Positions 51,976 to 60,247 of a stretch of 64,000 nucleotides of DNA are shown piece after piece. Both the position numbers and the translations under genes were made by a program. The notes beneath the pieces are model-generated. The model was not told where the DNA came from. It was given only the letters and a program-made list of their open reading frames with translations, and made no database searches. The stretch is from assembly GCA_039812375.1 (NCBI GenBank), contig JBDIAO010000003.1, positions 1 to 64,000 of the forward strand. The letters run 5' to 3'. Within the stretch, counting starts at the first letter, position 1. Every line of letters begins with the position of its first letter. The stretch comes from JAGOME01 sp039812375. GTDB taxonomy: Bacteria > Actinomycetota > Actinomycetes > Actinomycetales > Dermatophilaceae.

Positions 51976-53460
51976 ATGGCCAAGAAGATTGCTGCGGGTG
52001 ACCTGACCTGGCTGCTGATGGACCGCCCGAACAACCTCATGCAGGTGCACGGGCTCATCGGCTTCGACACTGTGCCGGACTTCGCCAAACTCACCGATCT
52101 CGTCATGGACCGGATGGTCGGCAAGTACCGGGTGCTCAGCCAGATTCCGGTCGAACGCAAAGGCAAGTGGCGCTGGGTCGACGACAAAGACTTCGACATC
52201 GCCCGGCACGTCACCCGGGTCGTCCTGCCCGACGACGACCCCGAGACCATGCGAGCGCACATGTCGTCCCTGTTCTCCACGCCTTTCCCCCGGGAGCATC
52301 CACTGTGGCAGTTCCAACTGGTCACCGGTCCGGACGAGGACGGACCCGGCTACGTCATCGGCCGCTTCCACCACGGTCTCGCCGACGGCATCCGGCTGGT
52401 CCAGCTCATCATCGGCACGTGTGACCCGGTCACGGGAGCAACCCCACCGGCTGTGGGCCGGGGAGGTGAGCAGCATGAGAACCCCTTCGAGCGTCTCCTC
52501 AGCTTTGCCGAACAGTCGGTGACCGACACGGTCGACTTCGCCACCGGCGCCGGAAAGGCCATCTCCAAGGCTGGACGCCAGCTGGTCACCACGAGCAACC
52601 CGCTCAATCTCGCTCACTCCGTCGGGGAAGCGCTCGAGACGGTCCGTGACCCGGTGCGCCTCATGGATGCCATCACCTCGGTGGGTGCGGTGGACAACGA
52701 GTGGTCCAACTCGTGGCGCGAGATCGGGCGCATGCTCCTCGCCGACGAGTCCGACGCGGGGGCATGGAGTGGCCGCCCGGGCGTGGACAAGTCCGTCGCG
52801 TGGTTCGAGGGCTACCGTCTCGACGACGCCAAGGCGGTGGCTCGCGCCTTTGGCGGGACGCTCAACGACGCACTCATGGCAGCGGTGTCCCTCGCCCTGA
52901 CCGACTACCTCTCCGAACGCGGCGTCAAAGACGTGTCCGACCTGTCCTGGCTCATGCCGGTCTCCTTGCGTCCGGTCGACGCCGCCCTGCCGCCGACCCT
53001 GGGCAACCACTTCGCCGTGGTGCAGATCTCCATGCCCTTGGGGATCCGCGACCCCGTCGCCCTCATCGCGGAGATCGGTGAGCGCACCACTCGGCTCAAG
53101 AACTCCGCCGAGCCGGTGGTCGCCTTTGGTATGCAGCGGGTCATCGCCGAGTCCCCCCTGGCGGTCGCCCAACGGATCACCAACTACTTCTCCAACAAGA
53201 CCATCGGGCTGCTCAGCAACGTCCCCGGACCGCGAGTCTCGCTCACCATGGCCGGCGCACCGGTACGCACCGTCCTCGGCTGGGTGCCCACGTCGGGGGA
53301 CCAACCGATCGGGGTATGTCTGATCAGCTATGCCGGCACGGTCGGGGTCGCGGTCGCCACCGACGCCCGGATGATTCCGGACCCACCACGCATCGCCGAA
53401 CTCATCCACCACCATCTCGACACTCTGGCCGCCGCGGCGGCCGTGACTGCCGCCCGCTGA
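51976..53460 (+). CDS. Wax ester synthase / diacylglycerol acyltransferase
   Basis: WS/DGAT enzymes transfer acyl groups from acyl-CoA to fatty alcohols or diacylglycerol, making storage wax esters or triacylglycerol. The active-site motif HHxxxDG is HHGLADG at residues 132-138. Other features are an N-terminal LTWLLMDRPNNLMQVHGLIGFD, the C-terminal-domain NDALMAAVSLAL, and SNVPGPRVSLTMAGAPV, the latter like the family's SNVPGP block. ATG 51976 has AGGAGG upstream; the frame opens ten codons earlier. The next two genes encode an acyl-reductase-like enzyme and an SDR, which together would supply fatty alcohol. Confidence 0.92.
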   Translation: MAKKIAAGDLTWLLMDRPNNLMQVHGLIGFDTVPDFAKLTDLVMDRMVGKYRVLSQIPVERKGKWRWVDDKDFDIARHVTRVVLPDDDPETMRAHMSSLFSTPFPREHPLWQFQLVTGPDEDGPGYVIGRFHHGLADGIRLVQLIIGTCDPVTGATPPAVGRGGEQHENPFERLLSFAEQSVTDTVDFATGAGKAISKAGRQLVTTSNPLNLAHSVGEALETVRDPVRLMDAITSVGAVDNEWSNSWREIGRMLLADESDAGAWSGRPGVDKSVAWFEGYRLDDAKAVARAFGGTLNDALMAAVSLALTDYLSERGVKDVSDLSWLMPVSLRPVDAALPPTLGNHFAVVQISMPLGIRDPVALIAEIGERTTRLKNSAEPVVAFGMQRVIAESPLAVAQRITNYFSNKTIGLLSNVPGPRVSLTMAGAPVRTVLGWVPTSGDQPIGVCLISYAGTVGVAVATDARMIPDPPRIAELIHHHLDTLAAAAAVTAAR

Positions 53461-53466
53461 CCACAC

Positions 53467-53505
53467 CACTGACAACACACTGACAACATCACGCCACTGA
53501 CAACA
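53467..53505 (+). repeat. CACTGACAACA leader repeats before the reductase gene
   Basis: CACTGACAACA occurs at 53467-53477, 53478-53488 and 53495-53505, just after the WS/DGAT stop and just before the AAAGGAG ribosome site (53505-53511) of the next gene. The stretch is nearly free of G outside the repeat unit and would be a weakly structured leader. Confidence 0.8.
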
Positions 53506-53517
53506 AAGGAGTCAGGT

Positions 53518-55590
53518 ATGCCAGGCAAGAAGCGGCTCGTCGTCGTCAACATCACCCTCCAGAGTAACGAGTGGGACTACGACGAGAAGGTGTCCCTCGC
53601 CGGACAGGACTATCAGCTCGTCCGGATCGGAACGAGCGGAGACCTCAAGGCCGCTGAGGACCTGGTCTGGAAGTGGTCCCTCAAGGCCGACGCGATCGCC
53701 GTGACCGGGGCTCGCGAGGCCCAGGCCGCCGGCCTGTTCAGCGGGGATCCCGAGGACATCCGCAAAGCTCGGGACACCACGAACAGGGTGCCCATCCACG
53801 ACGGTTCCATGCTCGCCGACGTCGTCCAAGAGTGGGCGATCCGGCAAGTCCAATCCGAGATGCCGGGCCATTTCAGCAACGCCCGGGTGGTCGTCGTCGG
53901 CCAGTCGACACGACCGCGCACCATCAAGGTGCTGCGCGAGTTCACCGCGAACATCGACTTCGAGGACCCGATGAAGCGCACCGACGTCCCGCTCGCTCTG
54001 GAGTCCAACCCGGTCACGTCCAAGGCCGGCCAGGTGGGCATGATGGCCTGGCGGATGACGCCCGACGTGCTCAAGGGCGTCGCCAGTGGCCCGGCCGAGT
54101 GGGTCAGTGACAAGCTGGCACACAAGGCCGCGCGGTCGGCAGACGTCATCGTCGGCTCCTACGCGGACATCGCGCGCTTCGGGCTCGAAGACCTCGCCGG
54201 CAAGACCGTGCTCACCAATGCCATCTCTGCGGCCCGGCTCGCCGATCTCGGCAGCCGCGGCGTGGACCTCGTCATTGACGCCACCCCCCAGCCGTTCGAC
54301 TTCATGGTCGTCACCGCGATGCTCGAGGCGATGGTGGCCGCTACCCTGCCCAAGGGCAAGAAGCTGACCACCGACGCTCTCGTCGAGTTCATCACGACAG
54401 CGGAATTGGAGCCGCAGCTTCTCCGGCCCAACGGGGACAAGCGCAAGAGCCGCTTCACCTTCGTGATCCACCCCCTGTCGACCGAGTACTTCAAGAACCT
54501 CCAGGGGATCGGGACGATGTCGACCCTGCCGGGGATGGGCGGAGTCGTCGAGAAGGCCGCGGCATACATGCCCCCCTTCGTCTACTGCCACATCACCGGG
54601 ATCAAGTCCCCGACCGGCGCCGAGACCGAAGGATGGCTCCTGACCGTGGGTGGCACCCCGAAGGAGATGCTCTCTCACCCACCGGAGTTCACCTACTCAC
54701 GGCTGCTCGCCGCCGCGGAGATGTCCCAGAAGCTCGGGGCTCAGATCATGGGCCTCGGGGCCTTCACCAAGGTCGTCGGTGACGCCGGAGTCACCGTCGC
54801 CAAGCAGGCGAAGCTGCCGGTCACCACCGGCAACAGCTACAGCGCATCCGGAGCCCTCTGGGCCGCCCATGAGGCGCTGCGCAAGCTCGACATCACCGAG
54901 ATCGACGAGCGGGGTGTCCTGCGCGGCAAGACCATGGTCGTCGGCGCCTCCGGCGCGATCGGGTCGGTCTGCGCCCGGCTGCTCGCACTGGCCAGTGACG
55001 AGCTGTGGCTGGTCTCCCCGGAAACCGCCAAGCTGCTCGCGCTCAAGGCGGATATCGAGAGCGAGAACCCGCGGGCCGTGATCAAGGTCTCGACCAACCC
55101 GGGTGAGGCGCTGTCCGACATGGACCTCATCGTCACCGCCACCTCAGCGGCGGGCAACAAGGTCCTCGACATCATGAAGGTCAAGCCGGGCTGCGTCATC
55201 ACCGACGTCGCCCGCCCCCTGGACATGTCGGCAGAGGATGTCGCGAAGCGACCCGACGTTCTCGTCATCGAGTCCGGTGAGGTCGAGCTGCCCGGCGAGA
55301 ACATCAAGATCCGCGACATCGGCCTGCCGCCCAAGGTCGTCTACGCGTGCCTCGCCGAGACCATCGTCCTTGCCCTCGAGGGACGCTTCGAGACCTTCAC
55401 CATCGGCCGCGCTATCGAGTGGCAGAAGGTCAAGGAGATCTACCAGATGGGACTCAAGCACGGGATGAAGCTGGCAACCATTTCCGGGGTACGTGGCCCG
55501 TACACCGACGAGGACTTCGAGCGGGTGCGCAGCCTGGCCCTGGCCGCTCGCGCGAAGGCTGAGGGCGAGAAGGCCGAGGAGTTGTCGTGA
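53518..55590 (+). CDS. Long-chain acyl-ACP/CoA reductase-like protein with an extra N-terminal domain
   Basis: The C-terminal half (residues about 320-690) matches cyanobacterial acyl-ACP reductase (AAR), which makes fatty aldehydes. Parallels are RFTFVIHPLS at its start, GLGAFTKVVGDAG, TTGNSYSASGALWAA, the NADPH loop GASGAIG (476-482), and the catalytic Cys611 in YACLAETIVLALEG, in the same context as the AAR active Cys (ACFAE). Residues 1-300, with a second Rossmann-like VVVVGQST segment, are a domain I do not recognise; AAR alone is about 340 residues. The gene follows WS/DGAT and overlaps the SDR (GTGA), suggesting the aldehyde step of wax-ester synthesis. ATG 53518 has AAAGGAG upstream. 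Confidence 0.8.
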   Translation: MPGKKRLVVVNITLQSNEWDYDEKVSLAGQDYQLVRIGTSGDLKAAEDLVWKWSLKADAIAVTGAREAQAAGLFSGDPEDIRKARDTTNRVPIHDGSMLADVVQEWAIRQVQSEMPGHFSNARVVVVGQSTRPRTIKVLREFTANIDFEDPMKRTDVPLALESNPVTSKAGQVGMMAWRMTPDVLKGVASGPAEWVSDKLAHKAARSADVIVGSYADIARFGLEDLAGKTVLTNAISAARLADLGSRGVDLVIDATPQPFDFMVVTAMLEAMVAATLPKGKKLTTDALVEFITTAELEPQLLRPNGDKRKSRFTFVIHPLSTEYFKNLQGIGTMSTLPGMGGVVEKAAAYMPPFVYCHITGIKSPTGAETEGWLLTVGGTPKEMLSHPPEFTYSRLLAAAEMSQKLGAQIMGLGAFTKVVGDAGVTVAKQAKLPVTTGNSYSASGALWAAHEALRKLDITEIDERGVLRGKTMVVGASGAIGSVCARLLALASDELWLVSPETAKLLALKADIESENPRAVIKVSTNPGEALSDMDLIVTATSAAGNKVLDIMKVKPGCVITDVARPLDMSAEDVAKRPDVLVIESGEVELPGENIKIRDIGLPPKVVYACLAETIVLALEGRFETFTIGRAIEWQKVKEIYQMGLKHGMKLATISGVRGPYTDEDFERVRSLALAARAKAEGEKAEELS

Positions 55591-56423
55591 AGAACGTCAA
55601 GGGCAAGACTCTTCTGGTCACCGGCGCCGCCATGGGGATGGGCCGGCTCTTCGTGGAGCGCGCCCTTGCCGAGCAGGCGGAGAACGTCGTCCTCTGGGAC
55701 ATCAACGAGGACGCCCTCAACGCGACCCTCGGTGAGCTGTCCGGGGGGAGGACCAACCTCAGCGGCTACATCGTCGACGTCAGTGACCTTGAGGCGATCC
55801 AGAGCACTGCGGCCGCCGTGCGGGACGAGGTCGGCACCGTCGAGGTGCTCATCAACAACGCGGGAGTGGTGCGCGGCAACAACTACTTCTGGGAGACCGA
55901 CCCCCTGGCCGACACGAAGCTGACCATCGACATCAACACTCTCGCCCCGATGTATGTCACCGGCGAGTTCCTCCCCGGGATGCTCGGCGCACCCGGCGAG
56001 TGTCGGCTGGTCAACATCGCCTCGGCTGCCGGCCTTACCCCGAACCCCCGGATGGCGGTGTATGCCGCCTCGAAGTGGGCCGTCATCGGCTGGTCGGAGT
56101 CCGTCCGTCTCGAGCTCAAGCAGGCCGGTCTCGACCACGTCAAGGTCACCACGGTGTGTCCCTACTACGTCAACACGGGCATGTTCGACGGGGCGCGCTC
56201 CGCCCCCCTGCTGCCCATCCTCCAGCCCGACGAGGTCGTTGAGGAGGCGTGGAAGGGGATGCGCAACGGTACGCCGCTGGTCGTGCTGCCGCGCACCGTC
56301 ATGCTCAGCGAGGTGATGAAGGGTCTGCTCCCCATCGGGGTCCGGGACTTCATCGCCGACAGCCTCCTCGGTGTCTATTCCACGATGGAGGACTTCACCG
56401 GTCGCCCAGGAGCAAAGAGCTAA
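55587..56423 (+). CDS. SDR family oxidoreductase, probable fatty-aldehyde/alcohol dehydrogenase
   Basis: This 278-residue short-chain dehydrogenase has TGAAMGMG for cofactor binding, NNAGVVRGN, the catalytic Ser in VNIASAAG and the catalytic pair YAASK. The C-terminal VLPRTVMLSEVMKGLLPIGVRDFIADSLLG segment is like that of membrane-associated SDRs acting on long-chain substrates. GTG 55587 overlaps the reductase stop. In this operon it likely reduces fatty aldehyde to alcohol for the acyltransferase; the direction and substrate are inferred. A strong hairpin terminator follows at 56450. Confidence 0.88.
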   Translation: MKNVKGKTLLVTGAAMGMGRLFVERALAEQAENVVLWDINEDALNATLGELSGGRTNLSGYIVDVSDLEAIQSTAAAVRDEVGTVEVLINNAGVVRGNNYFWETDPLADTKLTIDINTLAPMYVTGEFLPGMLGAPGECRLVNIASAAGLTPNPRMAVYAASKWAVIGWSESVRLELKQAGLDHVKVTTVCPYYVNTGMFDGARSAPLLPILQPDEVVEEAWKGMRNGTPLVVLPRTVMLSEVMKGLLPIGVRDFIADSLLGVYSTMEDFTGRPGAKS

Positions 56424-56449
56424 CAGCGACACACTCACTGGCGACGCGA

Positions 56450-56485
56450 CCGCGGCCTGGCCTCCCCATGGAGGCCAGGCCGCGG
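56450..56485. terminator. Bidirectional hairpin terminator of the wax-ester operon
   Basis: CCGCGGCCTGGCCTCC (56450-56465) pairs perfectly with GGAGGCCAGGCCGCGG (56470-56485) around a CCAT loop, a 16-bp stem between the convergent SDR and universal-stress genes. No T-run follows on either strand. Confidence 0.75.
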
Positions 56486-56514
56486 CCTGATTCGTTACGG
56501 AACCTGATCCGTGA

Positions 56515-57405
56515 CTACGCCCTGGACCGGGCAGAGAACCGGTCACCACGGACGACGAGGACCGCAGACTCGGAGTGCCGGACACAGACCGCACTGACTG
56601 AGCCGAGCAGCAGGCCCCGGAAGCCCCCCAGCCCACGGCTGCCGACGACGACCAGTGATGCATCGGCGCTGGCCTCGACCAGCACCCTGGCGGCACCACC
56701 GGTGGTCAGGGTCGTGGTGAGGTTCTCGGCATCCCCGAAAACCTCCCGAGTGGCCTCCTCGAGGTGCTCCGCTGCCTCGTGCTTGATCTCGACCTCAAGC
56801 TGTGGGTCCACGTTGGGCACGACCGGCGCACTGTCATAGAGCGAGGCCCAAACGCCGATGGCGTGCACCGGTGCCGTCCCGGCGATGGCCTTGGCCCAGC
56901 GCAGCGCCGATATCGAGGACGGTGACTCGTCCACTCCGACGACGATGGGCTTGACCGGTGGCAATTCGGTGGGCTCGCCGCGGGTGACCAGGACGGGGCA
57001 GTCGGCGTGCCGGGCAACCGAGGCGCTGGCCGAGCCGAGCAGCAGGCCGGCAAACCCGCCGTAGCCGTGGGATCCGACGACGAGGAGGTCGGCGTCCTCG
57101 GATGCCTCCACGAGGACCCTGGCGGGAGCGCCGTGCAGCGCGGTCCTCGTCACCGACGCGGCATCCGGGCCGAGAGCCTCGTCGACGCAGGCGTCGAGTT
57201 GCTGCCGCGCCTCCACAGCCGGATCCCAACCGCTCGCCGCCATCCCGAGCCGTCCCCGACCCTCGAAGACCGCTTGCCATGCCGTGACCGCTTCGAGCTG
57301 CGCGCCCAGGATGCCGGCGAGATAATGGCCCCACCGCAGAGCCTCGCGGCTGGATTGGGACCCGTCGACACCGACGATCACCTTGCCTGACGTTCGTGCA
57401 CTCAC
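56515..57405 (-). CDS. Tandem universal stress protein
   Basis: This 296-residue protein has two Usp domains. The first begins VIVGVDGSQSSREAL and has the ATP-binding loop LLVVGSHGYGGFAGLLLGSAS; the second begins IVVGVDESPSSISAL and has LVVVGSRGLGGFRGLLLGSVS. Both keep the G-2x-G-9x-G(S/T) pattern, so both may bind ATP. The start is GTG 57405 with GGAAGGGG seven bases upstream. Such tandem Usp proteins are often induced by hypoxia or dormancy in actinobacteria; no recognisable DosR box was seen upstream. Confidence 0.95.
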   Translation of the reverse strand: MSARTSGKVIVGVDGSQSSREALRWGHYLAGILGAQLEAVTAWQAVFEGRGRLGMAASGWDPAVEARQQLDACVDEALGPDAASVTRTALHGAPARVLVEASEDADLLVVGSHGYGGFAGLLLGSASASVARHADCPVLVTRGEPTELPPVKPIVVGVDESPSSISALRWAKAIAGTAPVHAIGVWASLYDSAPVVPNVDPQLEVEIKHEAAEHLEEATREVFGDAENLTTTLTTGGAARVLVEASADASLVVVGSRGLGGFRGLLLGSVSAVCVRHSESAVLVVRGDRFSARSRA

Positions 57406-57555
57406 CGCTAGACCCCTTCCGTGGGAACTGCTCGTCGGTACTCCTGTGACCAGTCTAGGAAGCTCTCACGGACGTCACTCCACCGCAGTGCCTCACCGCA
57501 CACTGTGCCGCAGGACGGCGACAGTGTCACCCCCCGCGACACCACTCGCCGCGGA

Positions 57556-58980
57556 TCATCCCGGACGGACCGCAAGGACGTGCTCGAGTCCGCCCCGCAG
57601 CTGCGGGTGCCGGAAGCGGTGCCCCCAGGAGAGTGCCCGGTCAGCGGACATCCGTTGCCCCGCCAGGGCAAGCTCGCGCGCACCTTGTCGCCCGAGCAGG
57701 AGTGCCGGTCCGAAGGAGGGGACGGGCAGGACTGCCGGACGCGCGAGTACGGCGCCGAGGGTTCGGGCGTAGTCGCCCGCACGGACCGGGTTCGGGGCGC
57801 AGGCATTGACCACGCCAGACAGGGTGTCGGTCAGGGCCACGTGCGCATACAGGGCCACGAGATCATCCAGGGTGATCCACGGCATCCATTGCCGTCCGTC
57901 ACCGAGTCGCCCACCGAGCCCCAAGCGGTACAGCGGCAGTTGGAGAGCGAGCTGCCCGCCGCCAGCGGCTTGGACATAGCCAGTGCGCAGGTGCACGACC
58001 CGCAGTCCTGCGTCCCGGGCGGCATCGGCTGCGCTCTCCCAGGCTCGACACACTGCGGCGAGGAAGTCGTCGCCAGGAGCGGAGTCCTCGGTGAGCACTT
58101 CGTCGCCTCGGTCCGCGCCATACCAGCCGGCTGCCGACGCCACGACGAGCGCCCGGGGTCGCCCGTCCGCCGCGAGCGTGCCGAGAACTGAGGCGAGTAG
58201 GGCCGTCGAGGCGGTCCTCGAGCGGAGCACCTCCTGCTTGTGCTCCGGGGTGAACCTGCGACCGATCGGCTCCCCGGCAAGGTGGATCACGACGTCGACA
58301 TCCCGCAGATCCTCGGTGTCCAGCACCCCGGCGGCCGGGTCCCATCGGAGGTCATTCCCGGTCGGAGCACCCCGCACGAGGCGGCGTACTTCGTGCCCGC
58401 CGCCACCGAGCAGGGCGACGAGCTGGCGTCCGACAAGACCGTGGGCACCGGTCACCGCGACGGTGCGGCGCACCGAGTGGGTGGCGTGGAAGTCGAGGTC
58501 AGCCGCGAGCTGGGCACTGCGATAGGCAAAGATCCGGTGCAGCTGCTCCTCGACGACTGACCGGACTCGACTCGACACCACGCTCGGGCCGGGGACGGCA
58601 TACGTCACCTCATCGGTGAGCATCGTGCCCCCTTGGCCGTCCGGCTCGAAGGCGTGCCGATGATGCCACGCGGCAAACGGTCCGGACTCCATGACGTCCT
58701 CGAAGCTGTGCGGTGGGTCGTAGCCCAGGTGCCGAGCACGCCACGGCCACAGCAACCGCTCACCCACCCAGGGCAGGGACGACATCCCCGGAAGGGACAC
58801 CGCGAAGGACGCCACCGAGCCGTCCCGGATGCCATCGCTCGGTTCGCTGCCGGTGCGGCCCATCAGGGCCGGGGTGAGCCGCGCGAGGGCACCGGGACGC
58901 TCGTGCCAGGCGAAGACCACCTCCGGCGGATGCGGGAGGTGGGTCTCGTGGAGGAAGACCCCGGACGCGCTGGACCGCAT
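57556..58980 (-). CDS. SRPBCC plus TIGR01777-type NAD-dependent epimerase fusion
   Basis: The N-terminal half (residues about 1-150) is a SRPBCC/START-like ligand domain: VFLHETHLPHPPEVVFAWHERPGALARLTP. The C-terminal half is a TIGR01777 family epimerase with VAVTGAHGLVGRQLVALL, DVVIHLAGEPIGRRF, LVVASAAGWYG and a DUF1731 tail. Many actinobacteria carry this same fusion. The substrate is unknown. ATG 58980 lies 4 nt after the DUF1015 stop, so the two are probably co-transcribed. Domain lengths are normal. Confidence 0.88.
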   Translation of the reverse strand: MRSSASGVFLHETHLPHPPEVVFAWHERPGALARLTPALMGRTGSEPSDGIRDGSVASFAVSLPGMSSLPWVGERLLWPWRARHLGYDPPHSFEDVMESGPFAAWHHRHAFEPDGQGGTMLTDEVTYAVPGPSVVSSRVRSVVEEQLHRIFAYRSAQLAADLDFHATHSVRRTVAVTGAHGLVGRQLVALLGGGGHEVRRLVRGAPTGNDLRWDPAAGVLDTEDLRDVDVVIHLAGEPIGRRFTPEHKQEVLRSRTASTALLASVLGTLAADGRPRALVVASAAGWYGADRGDEVLTEDSAPGDDFLAAVCRAWESAADAARDAGLRVVHLRTGYVQAAGGGQLALQLPLYRLGLGGRLGDGRQWMPWITLDDLVALYAHVALTDTLSGVVNACAPNPVRAGDYARTLGAVLARPAVLPVPSFGPALLLGRQGARELALAGQRMSADRALSWGHRFRHPQLRGGLEHVLAVRPG

Positions 58981-58984
58981 CGCC

Positions 58985-60214
58985 CTAGGGTGCCACCTCC
59001 GACGCCGAATGCGCGCTTGGTGCTGCTCCATCGAGGTCGAGGGGGCGGATAACCAGGCCAGTGAGCGGCTTGGGGGTGAAGAAGGTCGACTTCGGAGGCA
59101 TAAGGAGCCGCTCATGAGCGGTTCGGGCGATCTCGGCGACCGAGACCGGTCGGATGAGCACGCCACTGTGCGCCCGCCCGGTGACCAGCGCCTCGACGAC
59201 CTCGTCGACGCCGTGCTGGTATGCCGTCTCGACGGCGACGTCGGCGAGCGCAGCTTCCAGCCACGCGCCGTCGAGGGCACGGACACCGTCGAAGGCGCCC
59301 GGGCGCGCAGTGAGCCACTCTGCTCCGCCGTCGGGACCGATGAGCGCCAGTCGGCCGAGCCGATCTAGATCGGCGATCATCGCCAGGGACGGCATGGGCG
59401 CGTCGGTGATCTCGAAGTATCGCTGCAGCGCGGACCGCACGCTGGCGTGGTCGGCACCGGAATAGAGCCGGTGGATCGCTCGGACGCTGAGCTGGTCGGG
59501 GACGAGTTCGCCGAGGCAGGCGAGGGTGAGCTCGGCGTCGGTGTCCGCTCGCCCGGTGGCGGCGCGGCACTCGTCCCGATACGCCCGGGCCACCCCGTAG
59601 CGGTGGTGTCCGTCGGCGACGAGCACCTCGGCCGAGCCGACGAGGTCGGTGATCTGCGCCATCCGCTGGGGGTCGGTGATCCGCTCGACCCGGTGCTCGA
59701 CATCGTCGACCAGCACGACACCCACCGGTTCACCGGGTGCCCGCAGCGCCGCAGCAAGCCCGGTGGCCAGGGACAGGCCCCACACCGGGGAGAGGTTGGC
59801 CCGGGTCGCCCGGGTCAGGTCGAGGCGGTCCGTCGAAGCCTTCGGTGTGGTCCGCTCGTGCGGGAGCACCCCCCCGGCCCCCTCGTCGACGACCTCGAGG
59901 GCGCCGAGGACGAGGGTGAGATCGCGGTCCTCGCCACGGTCGTCGACGAAGCGCATCCGATGGATCGTGAAGGTGGGCGCCTCGTCCCGGACGAGGACGC
60001 CGTGGCCGACCCACTGCTCGAGCAGAGCCGCGGCCTTCTGGTAGCGGTCGTTCCCATCCCGGGGGACGTCCACCCGCACGACATTGTGGTCGCTGCGCCG
60101 CTGCAGGCGGTCGACGTCAGCGTCGGAGAGCACATCGTAGGGTGGCGCGGTCAGGGACGCCAGATCGGTGCTCGCGGCATAACGCAGAGCGCGGAAAGGT
60201 GCGAAGCGAGGCAT
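58985..60214 (-). CDS. DUF1015 family protein (possible SbnI-like kinase)
   Basis: This 409-residue protein starts FAPFRALRYAA...LTAPPYDVLS and has VVRVDVPRDG...Y, HERTTPKASTDRLDLTRATRANLSPVWGL, VLVADGHHRYGVARAYRDE and LLMPPKSTFFTPKPLTGLVIRPL, all conserved DUF1015 blocks. A characterised relative, SbnI, is a free-serine kinase; whether this protein shares that activity is unknown. It precedes the epimerase gene by 4 nt. Confidence 0.9.
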   Translation of the reverse strand: MPRFAPFRALRYAASTDLASLTAPPYDVLSDADVDRLQRRSDHNVVRVDVPRDGNDRYQKAAALLEQWVGHGVLVRDEAPTFTIHRMRFVDDRGEDRDLTLVLGALEVVDEGAGGVLPHERTTPKASTDRLDLTRATRANLSPVWGLSLATGLAAALRAPGEPVGVVLVDDVEHRVERITDPQRMAQITDLVGSAEVLVADGHHRYGVARAYRDECRAATGRADTDAELTLACLGELVPDQLSVRAIHRLYSGADHASVRSALQRYFEITDAPMPSLAMIADLDRLGRLALIGPDGGAEWLTARPGAFDGVRALDGAWLEAALADVAVETAYQHGVDEVVEALVTGRAHSGVLIRPVSVAEIARTAHERLLMPPKSTFFTPKPLTGLVIRPLDLDGAAPSAHSASEVAP

Positions 60215-60247
60215 GGGTTCACCCTGCCAGACATGGTTGGACCGAGA

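Noticed and set aside
50431..53478. A 1,015-codon open frame on the minus strand
   Set aside because: It runs antisense across the HIRAN-like and WS/DGAT genes, both of which have ribosome sites and family motifs on the plus strand.
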